64,000 bases of DNA from Celoporthe dispersa. Its lineage: Eukaryota > Ascomycota > Sordariomycetes > Diaporthales > Cryphonectriaceae. The notes beneath the pieces are model-generated. The model did no database searches and was not told the DNA's origin. It saw only the letters and a list, made by a program, of their open reading frames with translations. Location: contig WAID01000013.1 in assembly GCA_016584495.1 (NCBI GenBank), positions 1,922,001-1,986,000 of the forward strand. The letters are read 5' to 3'. Of the stretch, positions 23,183 through 35,556 are shown piece by piece. Made by a program: the position numbers and the translations under genes. How positions within the stretch are numbered: position 1 is the first letter of the stretch; every line of letters begins with the position of its first letter.

Positions 23183-24079
23183 GGTAGTTGTGTAGTAGAA
23201 TCCTCTGTCTCTACTCTTCTCTTCAGCCTCAATGAGGGCAACAGGAGGCTCTCAAACCAGAATCAAAACCAAAAGAGAAAAAATTTAAATTGACATAAGC
23301 CTGCTGAGTGGACGCAAGGTTGTGAGAAGGCGATGGTGATGATGGTGGTGATGAGGGTTGAGGTGCCAAATGAGATCAACCAGCAGGCTGAACTTTTTGG
23401 TGGCTCAGTGGGGCAAGGCAACCTACAGTAGATCCTGGCGTAACCCGAGACTCTCCAATAGGACTCTTCGCTATGGTAGTGGCATAGCGCTATGCTGCAC
23501 TAACAGTGCCCCCTCGTAGCGGGTAGCTGCAGGGACCTAGGCGTGCATTTCAGGGGGTGCGGACCGCCGACTCGGCGCCTGAGTCCGGCAGCCTCCGTGA
23601 AAAAAGCAAACAAGTCAGGTCGTATCTGCACTACCTATGGCGCTGAGAATTGATTTACTAAGCAGGTGCTAATTGCTCACTCAGCAAAGCCCAGTCGTCA
23701 CCGCAGCTAGGGTAAGAGCGGGATCGGGTCATACCCATCGCGGGGCATTTCGCGATGATATTCTAGACCAGCTTTCCTTTCCCTACAAAGTATCTGCATG
23801 CACACTCCCTCCCATGTTCTCGCAACATCTGCCTCCTCTGACTTCCTCCCCTTCCTGTCCTGGTTTTTGCACGGCCGATAACCCTCTCCTGAACGCCCAA
23901 TTGCTATAGTTTCTTCCCACAGACAGCGCCCCGCTAGATACTGTGCATGTGACACACGACCCCCAGAAACCACCGAGTGTTCCGGGCCATAACCTTTTCA
24001 GGACACTGACGACAAGAGGGCTTCTCTGCGCTCGAAACAATATCGTATGCAGGCTGGAACGCTCCGACACGGTACCAGA
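23183..24079. promoter_or_regulatory. Divergent promoter region of COQ3 and RIB3
   Basis: About 900 bases between two gene starts pointing away from each other. No gene is seen. There is no clear TATA box, as is usual for fungal housekeeping genes. Confidence 0.55.
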
Positions 24080-24900
24080 ATGACCTCAGAAACCCTCGAC
24101 AGGACCGAGTTCGACTCGATACCAGACACCATCGCAGCCTTCCGTACGACCCATCCTCCTCCTCCTCCTCCTCCCCTTCTCCTAGTTGGACACACGGCTC
24201 GCTCGCACTGGATCCAACAAGGAAACCAAAAACACCTCCTTTGCTGACCTTTATACTACGTGCACAGGCGATGGCCAGTTCATAGTTGTCCTTGACGCCC
24301 CGACACGCGAGAATGAGGCCGACCTCATCATCGCCGCCGAGTCCATCACCGCCGAGCAGATGGCCTTCATGGTCCGCCACTCCTCGGGCTACATCTGTGC
24401 CCCCTTAGCCCCCCAGCTCACCGAGACCCTCGCCCTGCCCCAGATGGTTGCCAGGTCTGAGGACCCCCGCGCCACCGCCTACACCGTCTCCGTCGACGCC
24501 GCCGACCCCTCCGTCACTACCGGCATCTCCGCCCAAGACCGCGCCCTGACCTGCCGCACGCTGGCCGACCCGACCGCCACCGCAGAGAGTCTCCGGCGGC
24601 CCGGTCACGTCCTTCCGCTGCGTTCCCGTCCCGGCGGCGTCAGGCAGCGCCCCGGCCACACCGAGGCTGCCACCGAGTTCTGCCGCCTCGCGGGGAAGAG
24701 GCCCGCCGCCGTCATCTGCGAGCTCGTCGACGACGGCCAGGAGGTCGAGGGCCAGGCCCTCTGCAGGGCCCCCTGGTATGCTGCGTGGCGAGGCGTGTGT
24801 TCGGTTCGCAAGGAGGTGGGGCTTGAGGGTGTGCACGATTGAGGACCTGGTTGAGCACGTCGAGAAGCTGGAGGGGAAGCTGGAGACAAACGGGTCGTAG
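24080..24900 (+). CDS. RIB3: 3,4-dihydroxy-2-butanone 4-phosphate synthase (riboflavin synthesis)
   Basis: Converts ribulose 5-phosphate to DHBP and formate. Exon 1 (24080-24143) begins MTSETLDRTEFDSIPDTIAAF. The intron ends at 24267 (TGCACAG) and exon 2 continues DGQFIVVLD. Active-site signatures are TRENEADLIIAAE, the Thr-rich TAYTVSVDAADPSVTTGISA loop, RRPGHV, RSRPGGVRQRPGHTEA and the C-terminal ICELVDDG. At the C5 run (24769-24773) the frame moves by one. The downstream frame then reads GMLRGEACVRFARRWGLRV, CTIEDLVEHVE and a stop at 24900, which is the expected end, so one surplus C is likely. Without that correction the protein ends early with unrelated residues. An earlier in-frame ATG (24047) adds only 11 residues. 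Confidence 0.88.
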
Positions 24901-27900
24901 GTGTGGGAGGAAAGAAGGCCCTGGGTGCCTGAGGGCCTCGGCTTGGCTGGATCTCGACATGGCCATATATCGGAAGCATCTTTGATGTGTTGCGAGAGGT
25001 AAAAGGGACATAGAGGAAAGGCACTTGTAGGTATAAAAAAAACCACCAAAAGACATTAGGGTATTCCGCCGCGAGGCAAGCTGTTGGGCTAGGCATGGGG
25101 CCAAAGATCATCCTTTGTTCATTCTAGACGAGTATCCTGTTCTTAATATGGAAGATATCGTGGGAGTCATGGTATGGGACCAGGAGAAAGACTGTCGTCG
25201 CAGCGTCGAAAGGTGAGGGAGGAAAGGGGTGGGTGGCACCACTCCTAGCCACACCTCCCGCCATGTCTTCAAGTGAGAGAGGGCCGTCAAATCTTCCTTG
25301 CCAGCCCTTCTTCCTCGGGCCGGTTTCCAAGACGGTCATGGAGTGAAGCGCTCACCATCGTGGGTGCCTCAGCCTGCTCCTGTGCGTCCGCGGGTTTTGG
25401 ACATTTGAGTGCAGAATCGGTATCTACGAGGGCACTTTTATGTCTTCCCGCTGTCGCATCCAATGCCTCGGGCTCGTCGTCCTCCCTGCAGCGAGCGGCG
25501 TGCCTCTCCCACATTGGTCAAGCTTCAGCCCTGCTGCCAGCCCAGTCAATACTCCCAGGCCAGGCAGACAGACAAGAACCAGCCTCGGGAAGAATCCAGC
25601 AGTACGTCCCGGTCACGGCAACGACGTGCCGCGGGCCTAGACCCTGCGCGCAAGGCCAGAATGCAATCTACAGCTATCCTCCGAGCCTCGAATATATATA
25701 TCTATCTCTTGGTACCCAACCAGACGACGACGAGCCGCCTGGTTACTACTGCCCGTCCAGACCTGGTCTGAGGTCTCTAGCTGTTGCTCATGCCAGCAGG
25801 TCTCCCGGGCCTGCAGCGCTTGAATGATGAGAAGCGAGGCTAGGTTTCTACTTGACGACATCACCAACCCCCCTCTCCCTCTTCCCGCCCGTCGGCGGGT
25901 GAAGGACCGCTGTATCCTTTCTTCAGAGGTACCGAGAAAGAGACAGGCCGTTGCGTGGCCCAGGCGTGCTCCTAAAAAGGTCGGCTCGTCTCTTGTGTAG
26001 TCTTGACTTTGAGTAGCATCCTCGGAGATATGTCTCTACCAGGCGAAGCGCGGTGATCTCCCGCCCCATCGTATTTTTGGGGGGAGGGGTCCCCTTCGGC
26101 AATCTGGTTCAAGCATCCCAGACGTGGTTCAGCGATTCTTATTGGTATTATTATCACAGCAGGCCCTTATCGGACGAGGCTGGGATGGCTAGCCTGCTGG
26201 CCTGATCTGGCCTCTGCATCGTACACAGATACGTGCGCGCGCGCACGCACCAGTAGTACTGAATGGAAATCGGGCTCTTCCGCTCAAATCTGGCGGGTTT
26301 GGGCGTGGTGGTCCCCCTGCCGTTCTCCCAGGAGAGAAAAAAGAAAAAAAAACCACCAAAAAACCACCACCACCAAGAACCAATGCATGGCGTTGTTTCG
26401 CTTCTGGCGTGTGTGTGCATGTCTACCATAGTACATGTGTATGTCCATGCGTGTCGTGCACGTATGCCCAGACGACGGCCCGCTCACACTGACCTTATGG
26501 CCAGATCGATAGTCCGTCTTGGTAGCCTGGACGATGCGTTACCATCGCTGTCATCCTGCGTGGGGCGACAAATGACGGTACTGGAGAGAATGGCAGTAGG
26601 TACTTAGGTAGGCCATGCGGCGGTGCTGGACGGCGATCTTGGGGATTCCTCGTCCCATCCTTCTTCTAGTACACCAGTACCGTCGCGTCACTATGTCTGT
26701 TTCCAGAGCTCGACGGGGCTTTGAGATCTGGACAGCCTAAGCAGGCCAGGACCGGACTGTCTGGGTGGTATGCATCAAGGTTGTTGCGGTACGTGTTTCG
26801 TATGAGGCCATACAGCCAAGCAGACTTTGCTCGTGGTGAGGAAGACAGCGGTCGTTCCGGGCCGTAGTGGGCTTGCTGTTGCTCTTGGTGCCCAGTGCCT
26901 AATGGAGGGGTCTGTACGCAAGAAGAGCGTCTTCGTATTCCACATAAAGTTGCTTGGGACCCTGGCTGGATGGGACGACTGGATGCATGCTCATGACATT
27001 GCAGCCCAGCATGGGAAGGTTTGCTCCTCCCCCCTCTCCCACCCCCCCACGTAGCTGCTGCTCAGGTGCTCCATTCCATCTACAGTATCGTGACGGTTCC
27101 GCCGTCTGCAGACGACAGGTCTCCGGCGGCATCGATACGCCAACGGTCATCGCGGGGTCTGACCACAAAACGGTTTCGGTTTCCCCATCCGCCCGCGTCA
27201 GCAGGATTCCTTCTAGAAGGCCAAAAGCTCTGACCGCCTGTACGGCAACCCGCCTTACCGCCCAGCTGGGAACACGTGGAGAAAAAGAGGGGCCCTCCGG
27301 CAACACCTGTCTGGTTCTCCTGGTTGAGTTGAGCTGGCCAGGACGCCGGTCTCAGGGGGAAGTCAAGATCAATTTCCCCTGGGCCCTGGGGGGGGAGGGG
27401 GTCTCTTCCTGAGGAGCCTTGTCGTGAAGAGATTGGGCTGAGCTGGCGCTCTTAGGTACCAGTTGAAATCTTCCAATGTACCGCCCAAGTATCTCACCAG
27501 GGTACAGGGCAAGGCCCACTCGGGAAGGCCACCCGAAGCCGGGGACTGGGAGCAGTCCCAGCACCTCGTCTTCGCAGCCAGGCCTGGCCCATTCAGCCGT
27601 AGGGATGTTGACTCGGCATGGAGGACCTTTCCGGCTGGAAGGTTATGAAAATGCGAGTTGTGAGAAATACGTCGTCGGTGGTTCTGGTTCCGGTGAGAAC
27701 CCACGAGGCTTTCCTGGAGCATGTTGGACTGCGCTGGCAGCACGACGGCGAGGCCTCGTGGCTGCAGTAGTGCTCTGCTGAACCCGGCCCTTGGCCGAGC
27801 AGTGACGCAGGAACAGTTGTGATCGTCACGCAGTATCATGCATACAGTACCACAGTACTATGTATAGATGTAACTCGATACTGGAATTCAAGCGCGTGGC

Positions 27901-30900
27901 TGTCAGGGTATTGGTGCATACCTTGTAGCTGGTACACTGTGTCCCATGTGATCGCTGGATGTGAGCAGTGCGTGGTCGCCTGCTGTCAAGATTTCATGAA
28001 GCCCTGTGGCAGGCTGCGATTCGGCGCTGGGCGGGCGTGGATCCCGGGTGAGACGGAAGCCTGGTTCATAAAGTTATGAAGCACACAGGCTAATTTCTCG
28101 CCAGACATGGGCCTTTTTGTGATGACCAGAAAAAACTCTGGTGCCCGTTTGCTCGTCTGAGCTGTATGTCCTTTGGGCCTCGAGGCTAGATTCGCCTCAG
28201 CGCAGGCGCACCGTGTGGTCTGGCGGAGCTCATGCCAGTTGGCGGTACATAACGCCTTAGTGCACGTGAGGAATAGAGAGTCGGGCTATAGGACCACTTT
28301 GGGAGGTGATGCCCGACCCCGGATTCTCAACAGCAGGTCCATCTAGCTCACGGTGCAAGGCAACAGAGAGAGGACGCATCCAAGATGCATTCAAGATAGC
28401 CGTGTGCACCAGGTCGTGGGCCCAGCTCGTGAGAAGCTATGCCCCCATACGGGCTGATGTGCTTTCAGTGGCGGTTCGTCGTGAAGGCAATAACATCCGT
28501 TGCACGGGGATCTCCTTAGGTTGGGGTGTGTGTGTGTGTGTTGATGATGGATGCGAACATTGCGCTCGAGCGCACGTCCCCAGAGATCTGTCGCAACGTG
28601 TTTAGGCGCCGCCATTTGGATCACCCCATTCGCAGCCTGCCGGTCAGCTTCGTGGACGTGCGCAAAGCATGTTGGCATTTTGTGAGCTGAGGAGCGCCAG
28701 GGTGCCAATGCGCCAGGCCAGGGCTCAAGGCTCTATCCGGAGAGACCTCGTGGCGCGCGATGCGACACACGGAAAGCCATGCCTGCTGGACCACGCGGAT
28801 CCTTGACATATGAAGGTTCAATGGCTGATCGCTGGAGCCGAAGAGCTATTTGCGGACAGTGGGTGGAGCGAGTTGCACACCACGGCTAGCGAGAGCTGAT
28901 TCTCCCGCCGCATCGCAGAGGAGGCTGGTTTGACCAAAGCACAGGATGAACAATATCCGTCACGGCGGTTGTCAGAAGGCCCCAGAGGCTCTCTCCATCC
29001 ACTGTGAGCCCTCGCAGCTAATAATAATGCACAGCACCCGTCACCTGGTGCGGCACCTTTGTGCACCGGTACTGCCAGGGAGAGTACTCGGAGATCAGTA
29101 TAAATTTCGCCTTGTGATAATACGGGGTTTTTCGGGTTGGCCGCCCCCTTTCGACCTCGAGAGAAGATCGAGTTGGGGCACGGCGAACCCATCTTGATCC
29201 AATTCGCATGTGGAGGACGGGACGGGAACGCTTGCATCGTGGGGGAGGTCGCTTCGTCTAAGCCCCTTGGGAGTGAATCGTGACCTCTGGCTGCAGCAGG
29301 TGGTGCTCTGTGCTCCTGTCTCCCGACGTCGTCCAGAAACTTTAATTGGGGGGCTTTGAGGGAGAGCCGCCGTGGCAGGCGAGATGGGACGACGCTGGAT
29401 GAGCACGGGTCGCCCACAGATGACGCAAGGCCTTCTCTGCGGTCGGGCTGCCCTGTCGCTGCGCAGTAGCCAAATTGCTTCCAGTAGTACTTGCAATAGT
29501 GCCACACGGACCAGCCCAGTCGGCCGTCTGACAGAGCCTGTGCCATCATCATGGTTTTACCTCAGTTCGGACGATGGCTTCTGCGACACATCCGACCTTT
29601 CTCAGACTCCTGGTCCTTCTTCGCCTGCGTGCTCACTCTGTTCAGAGGACCTCGCCGCATCACTTTCGCTTCGCCTTTGACCGCCTCGGAGAGTGGGCAA
29701 GGCCAGCGAAGAGCACCGTGCGCGAGTTTCGAAGCGGCCCCTGCCCTCGTCCCCCATGAACTTTTTGGCTTGCTGGCAGTGGGTAGATGATGGGTGGAGA
29801 CGGAGGGCAGCAGGGGTGTGTGTGGCCCGGCTCTCTCACCCGCCGCGGCGAGGGTGTCCACGTCTTCTCAAAGATTTCTGGAAGATTTCCCTTTCCGGCT
29901 CATTTATTTCAGCCCCTGTTCATATGCCCAATGCATTGACCAACTAGCCTGTTGTGCTCCCCACCGTGCTGTTCCTGTCCATTTGCTTCCATGCCACCAA
30001 CCCTTGAGGGACGATAATGGTTCGTTGCCGAGACCTCTTCAGCCCCCTTTTTTTTTCTCTTCTTCTTGTCTTTCTCTCTCTCCCCCTCCCTCTCTTTACC
30101 TAGATGGATCTATGCGATAGGCGAACAGAGAGGGGGAGGGAGGGAGAAAACTGGCGGTAAGATGCCGGAAAATCACGTATGCTCGAGACGGCTTGCTGCG
30201 TACGGAGTATTGGCCCGGCACTTCGAGGAGCAATGGGGATCGCGGACTGCAACGGTGCACTGGCCATTCGCTACGGACCCCAAGGCTCTCTGGAGTCCCA
30301 GACTGAGGGGTCCAAAGTGAGGCTGAACAGTCGAACCGTGCTCCCGTCGACATAGTCCTCCGCTGATACCTTGCAACCCCAAAGACGCTTTGAGTCTAGG
30401 TGGTTTGGGCAGTCCGAGCGTCCAAGCGGAAGAGCCTGAACCTGCTCTTTCATGCACATGAGAACGTAGCAGCTGCTTCGGACCACCGCGCGCGGGACAC
30501 TGTGATGGCTCGTGAACGAGCTATGACCAAAGCATCGAGGTCGTGTCGTGTGTCCCACTGATCGTCCCGCAGAATATACGGTGAAGTGGTAGGGACCTCT
30601 GAGGTCCTAGATCCAACGCATCCTGTGGATCTCTCTCTCTAGGTACCGCAGTACATCCCACGGAGGGCCGCCCTTGCCCCCCTCCCCCTCCCCCCGTCCT
30701 GAGATCAGGGCAGCACTTCCGCGATATGAGGTGGCACTCGGTGGCTCTCGTCCGTACAGCAGCTTGCGCGCCCGAGGATCTGCAAGAGAACCCCCAAGCA
30801 GGGCCCAACACGCCCAGGGATTCTTCTGCTGCTGTGCCTTGAGCGGGTGTGTGTGCTATGGTGTAAGGCGCCCATGGGATGCCCGAGCGCCTACATCAAT

Positions 30901-32100
30901 CATGACGGGCAAGGCCGGGATTCGGGGACCAGAAACCAGGTAGCCTCTGAGCTGTTGCACACTGGCTAGTCGGGACGGGAGTATCAGAGGCGGCCTGCGG
31001 CTTCGGGATGATTGGCTGCCAGACATGGGCCACCTCAACCTCGTTATCTCGCCAAGGTCAGATCGCAGCAAGCAACGTGTTGAGAGGGATGATAAGTCCG
31101 TCAGGGCCCAGTGATGGGCCGATGCCAGCGAGGTGGCTGGTGGTCCCACGACGGCCTCACACGGGAAGACCTCAGCCAGACGGCTAGGTGCGTCGGGTGG
31201 GCTGCAGAGAAAGCGTCTAGCCGGTCCTTGTACATACTATGCCCGTCCGGTTACTGTGGCAAGGGAAGGATTGGCAGCTGTCCAACTTCTTCCTGTCAGA
31301 TACGATAGGTTGACCAGAGCCGGTTGTTGACGCCGGTGCAGCAACCCACCCACCGTAAGTAGATGGGGGGCCTGTCTACTGCCTGGTGTTTAGGAAAGGA
31401 AGGCAGCAGGGCTGCAAGCTTGGTTGAGCCAGGAAGGGGCAGAGATTGACTTCAGGGTCGGGCTTTCCTCCATGCTGTCTGTTTCAAGGTCTGGGTCCCT
31501 TCCCTTCTGGTGTGGCTTCTGGTGTGGAAGAGTAACCATCAGTCGCTAGCTGGTCATAACAGCAGAAAGAGCACCCAGGCTGGTGGTCATCACACACTGT
31601 TCCCGGTTCAGGTATCTCAGAGAGAGAGAGTGTGTGTGTGTGTGTGGGTGTGTGTGTGTGCTGTGTGCCTGGACAAACAAGATGGTCAGGACTTCAGAGG
31701 CCATAGAGGTCTGCATGGATAATTCCATCTACACAAAAATGAACAGCTTTGGCAGCCCAATCTCTGCTGTCTCAGACAAATCTCACTGGCCTGTGCATGG
31801 CAGGTGGGTTTAGTGGAGTTGGGCCCCTGCTAACCTCCCCCCCCCTGAGCCAAGTACCGACTAGGTACAACAACCCCCTGTCAGTTCGTTTCAACAGCAC
31901 CTGTCGGTCTGCACTGCTGGCAAGGGTGGGTTGTGCCTAGGTGAGCCTTAGCGTACTTTCCCTCTAGAGAGATCTGATGTTTGACTGAACTGCAGACGGA
32001 CCTGGGATTTCAGAGTTTGTTTCCCATTCTCTTCGAATTAATAAGACCCCTTGTCCTCGAATTTCTTCGTTGAGCCAGAATCCCACAGTCCTCCCGAGTC
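24901..32100. other. About 7 kb without recognisable protein genes
   Basis: Many short open frames exist on both strands, but none has a recognisable motif, a credible exon chain or codon use like the neighbours. Features seen are microsatellites (CA/GT near 28526-28540 and 31627-31660), an alternating GC stretch with palindromic GTGCGCGCGCGCAC near 26235-26248, and poly-A/C tracts near 26338-26370. GC stays moderate, unlike the AT-rich decay at 17-18.5 kb, so this is not an obvious repeat-mutated transposon. It lies upstream of a developmental-type regulator and could hold its control region or non-coding transcripts; that is inference. Confidence 0.5.
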
Positions 32101-33896
32101 CTCCTACTACCTCAAGCGTCACCTCCCATCGCGACCAGCACCGATCCCACTAATTCAACTACAGCAGTTCACTGTTTTGTGATAAGGTGAGCAATTTCTT
32201 CTTCTGCTTAGCAGAGACATCCTGCCTTCCCATCTTGCTAGCACCCGGTTTGGAGAGGCAGGTAAGCCGAGCATATGCCGTGCCGACTCGACAAGGTTGG
32301 GTGGGTGCTGCAGCGCAGGCCAAGGTGCCGGCTGGGTTAAACTTTTTTAGAGTCAAGTCGGCCAGAAGCTGCCTTCTCCTGCTCTGCACCCTTCAACCTA
32401 ACCACTGCCCTTTTGCGCCTCGACACACCTTCAATCTGTCAGGCCGGGCGCATCAACCAGGACACTACCTTTGCCCAGTACCATCGAGATCTGCCTTGTG
32501 CTTGCAATCTCGAGCCTTATCCATCCTCCCAGGAGCTGACAGCTTGTGCTCTGCACCCGGGTCTTGCTGCCAGAGTGTTGTCCTTCTGTGCAAAACTGAC
32601 CCTCCTCTTCCCTACAACTAGGTCTCGAAGAACATTCCCTGCTTCGACAACCACAACAGCAACCAGTTCATCAGCTACATCACTGTTGGCCCTGCCATCC
32701 TTCGAGACGAGCAATCCTGCAGCACTACCTTGCAGACCCTCCGGCGACAACAACGAATACAAGCACTTGAGAGTGTGCATCTCGAGCAGACGAATCCCTC
32801 CGATTGTCACTCTATAATCTTCGATCGCCAGCAAAAGTCCCACCATCACAACAAGTCAATCTTGATCAGGATTGACAAGAAGGAACAGGAAGGCTTCGAT
32901 TTGGACTGCACGCAGCAACCTGGTATCTTCTGGAAACTCTCTTCCTCCAGAGCCAAGAAACTGCTATCCTGCATCACCAAAGGCAAGATTGAATATCGCA
33001 AGCCCATCACCAAGGAGGCGCATTACATCTAGGGTGAGTCGAGTTCCTATCCGTGATGTGTGCTGCCTGTCGCAACCAGTCTGGGTTGAGGCGCGGGGAT
33101 GGAAAACAGTCCTGCCTCCTTAAGGCGTTGCTTTGTCAAACACAGTCTTCTACACCGTCAAAACACCATCTTTAGCATCTGAATTTGTGGTGAATTGGGG
33201 GCACTTTCTATCTTGGGAGTTGGAACTGACGTCTGATGAAGTCCAGTTGCATTGGCCATAGCGCGTCTATTGACATTTGAGACGCGGTGCTTCTGCATCT
33301 TGATCCGTGCACGACAAGGCTCCACCCCCAAATCCTCACCACGGACAACCACCCCTGGATGACGAGCCGCGCCACCACGGCCTATCACGAACACGCCTCT
33401 TCCACCATATCTTGCATCCCGGTAAGCCTCAATATCCCCTTCACACCCTTTCTTGACATCCCGTTCTCCTCAAATGGATTCTCTTGCACTGCATGGCTGT
33501 CTTGCTGCTGTCTCCACCTGTCTCAATGCAGCTGGCTTCACTCATGTCCTGTCCTGTCCTGTCCACCTGGGGTCTCATGGCGCACCACACCTCTTGACAT
33601 CCTGACCTGTCACTCTGATGGCTCCCGTCACCACTTACAAGTTGTCATTTCATCTCCTCCTCACCGCCCTCAGACACAGCCCAGGAAAGCTGCTAATGGA
33701 AGATTTAGGCAATCCGCTGGGTTTGATCTGGCACACCGCTGCCGTAACCTCTACCCGAAACATTCTGGTGTTGTAAGACACATCTTATTTCCTTGCTGCG
33801 GGAGTGTAATTTCCTTGCGGTTGAGGCAGTGATCCGTACACGGCATCACCTCTGTCCAACCTTCGAGCGCCTTCTATGTCTGGCCTCTGCTTAGTC
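32101..33896 (+). promoter_or_regulatory. Probable long spliced 5' leader of the C2H2 regulator
   Basis: Good splice sites without coding content suggest untranslated exons. AAG|GTGAGC is at 32187 and CAACTAG ends at 32621. AGG|GTGAGT is at 33034. CCCG|GTAAGC is at 33422, and CTGCTTAG ends at 33894, two bases before the ATG at 33897. Sequence between them is C/A/T-rich, as in fungal leaders. Several short upstream frames occur, for example one starting MTSRATTAYH at 33359 that would run into the main frame out of phase. Exon limits are inferred only. Confidence 0.45.
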
Positions 33897-35413
33897 ATGT
33901 CTTCTCCAGCACCAGGTGAGATTATGGGCATCACCAGCATGCTAAACCAGAACGGAGCCACATCGGTTATTCAGCCTCCCCAGCCTGTTCTCGGCACCAT
34001 GGCCGACCAGCATGCTGTCCAGCATCCCCCTCCCGTCTCCATCGAGCGCGCCGACTCTCCCCACGGATCCGAACACTCGAGGTACTCTCAGCCCCCGATG
34101 AGCGGCCACCTCCAGGCTGCCCGACCTTACGGCTCCCCCACCTCCATGCATGCCTCCCTGCACATGCCCGAGCCCAACATGGCACCCAGCGGCATGGCAT
34201 TCCCGTCAATGGCACCCGAGCTGTATGCGCCGCCTCAGCCCTTGAGAGCTCCCGATGCTGTCAGCCAGCCTGCCCCTAAAGCCTATGCATGCAGCACTTG
34301 TGGCAAGGGCTTCGCCAGACGTAGTGATCTCGCCCGTCATGGTAAGTCTTCTGATGTTTTGTTTTTTTTTTGTTGGTGGTGCTCTATCCTCGTCAGGGGG
34401 TGTCTAACTCTTAATACAGAACGGATCCACACGGGCGTACGACCTCATGTCTGCGATTTCCCCAACTGTGGCAAGCAGTTCATCCAGCGGTCGGCCTTGA
34501 CTGTTCACCAGCGTGTACACACTGGAGAGAAGCCACACATGTGCGAGCGTTGTGGAAAGGTGAGCCTGCTTTAGAAAAATCCATCTCCCTGCAAGCCGTG
34601 GCCAGCTGCTGACACGCTCATCATCTATAGCCCTTCAGTGACTCCAGCTCCCTTGCGCGACACCGTCGGATTCACTCCGGAAAGCGGCCGTACAAGTGCC
34701 CGTATGCCGACTGTCAGAAGACTTTCACTCGCCGAACGACGCTGACGCGTCACCAAAATCACCACACCGGCACGGTAGAAGATGCCGCTAGGGCCACGGC
34801 CGAAGTCCTGGCCAGGAACAGCGTCGCGCGGTCTGCGTCTGCTCGCCCCGCACGGTCCGAAGGTGACCAGGTCTCCAACCACGGCTCCCCCCTCTCGACG
34901 CCGTCTCCTGCCCAGAGGACCATGTCAATGTCGCCCAGCGCCGAGATGGCCGCCGCCAACGGTATGCAGCACCAGTACAATGGCAACAGCTCTCTGCCGG
35001 CCCACATGCGCACCGACCTGCACGCGAGCAGTCCCACGGCCACGACGTCGTCTGGATTCAGCAATAACGTCCGGCCGACCTCTCACCCAAATGCCTATGG
35101 CGCGGCTCCTCCGCCCACGACGCTGGAGCCGAGCATCGAGAGCAGCCAGGGCCCTGGCAGCGCTGTGGGCAGCCCCCACATGAGCAGCGTCGGCTGGGCT
35201 TCCCCCTCGCACGTGGCATCTCCTGCTCACAGCAACAGCGGTGGCAACAGCAGCTATGTCTACCCGGACCCTGATTCTTCTTATCCGACAAACGCCGCCG
35301 CACAGGGACAGATGTTCTACTCCACTGCCATGGGTCTGCAGAGACCTGGTAGTGCCGAGCCTGGTGTGCAGTCAGCCTACAAGCCACGGCAGAATGAGCT
35401 CTGGGCGGCCTAG
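33897..35413 (+). CDS. C2H2 zinc-finger transcription factor (CON7-like)
   Basis: Exons 33897-34341, 34420-34559 and 34631-35413, in phase, 455 residues. After a Pro/Ser/His-rich N-terminus (SPHGSEHSRYSQPPMSGHLQ) come four tandem C2H2 fingers: YACSTCGKGFARRSDLARH, HVCDFPNCGKQFIQRSAL, HMCERCGKPFSDSSSLARH and YKCPYADCQKTFTRRTTL, with TGEKP-type linkers. The introns fall inside the finger array at conserved-looking places. The C-terminal half is Ser/Pro/Asn-rich and ends QNELWAA. The layout and finger sequence resemble the CON7 conidiation and morphogenesis regulators of Sordariomycetes, but I name that family from memory with moderate certainty. Another ATG 21 bases upstream at 33876 is in frame but would be removed if the leader intron is real. 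Confidence 0.83.
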
Positions 35414-35536
35414 TAGACCTTCCCAGGCCTTCCCTGGCGATGCACAGCGCGACGCAGAGGGAACGTGCAGCTATCTGTGCTCAGTAGCTGCAGGGGCGTT
35501 TGGCTACTACTATCTTCATCTTCAAGACCCGCGCAC

Positions 35537-35556
35537 CTCCGGTATCCATACCGGAG
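35537..35556. repeat. Perfect 20-bp palindrome downstream of the C2H2 gene
   Basis: CTCCGGTAT, two bases, then ATACCGGAG: 9-bp arms with a 2-base centre, about 125 bases after the stop codon. In RNA a 2-nt loop is too tight, so a DNA-level site or cruciform is as likely as a hairpin. Confidence 0.7.

Noticed and set aside
4981..24900. Riboflavin biosynthetic gene cluster
   Set aside because: Only two pathway genes (FMN1 and RIB3), about 18 kb apart with unrelated genes between; chance linkage is the simpler view.
28818..29552. A 244-residue minus-strand frame in the gene-free region
   Set aside because: No recognisable domain, irregular composition, overlapping frames of similar length in other phases, and no flanking splice or leader signals.
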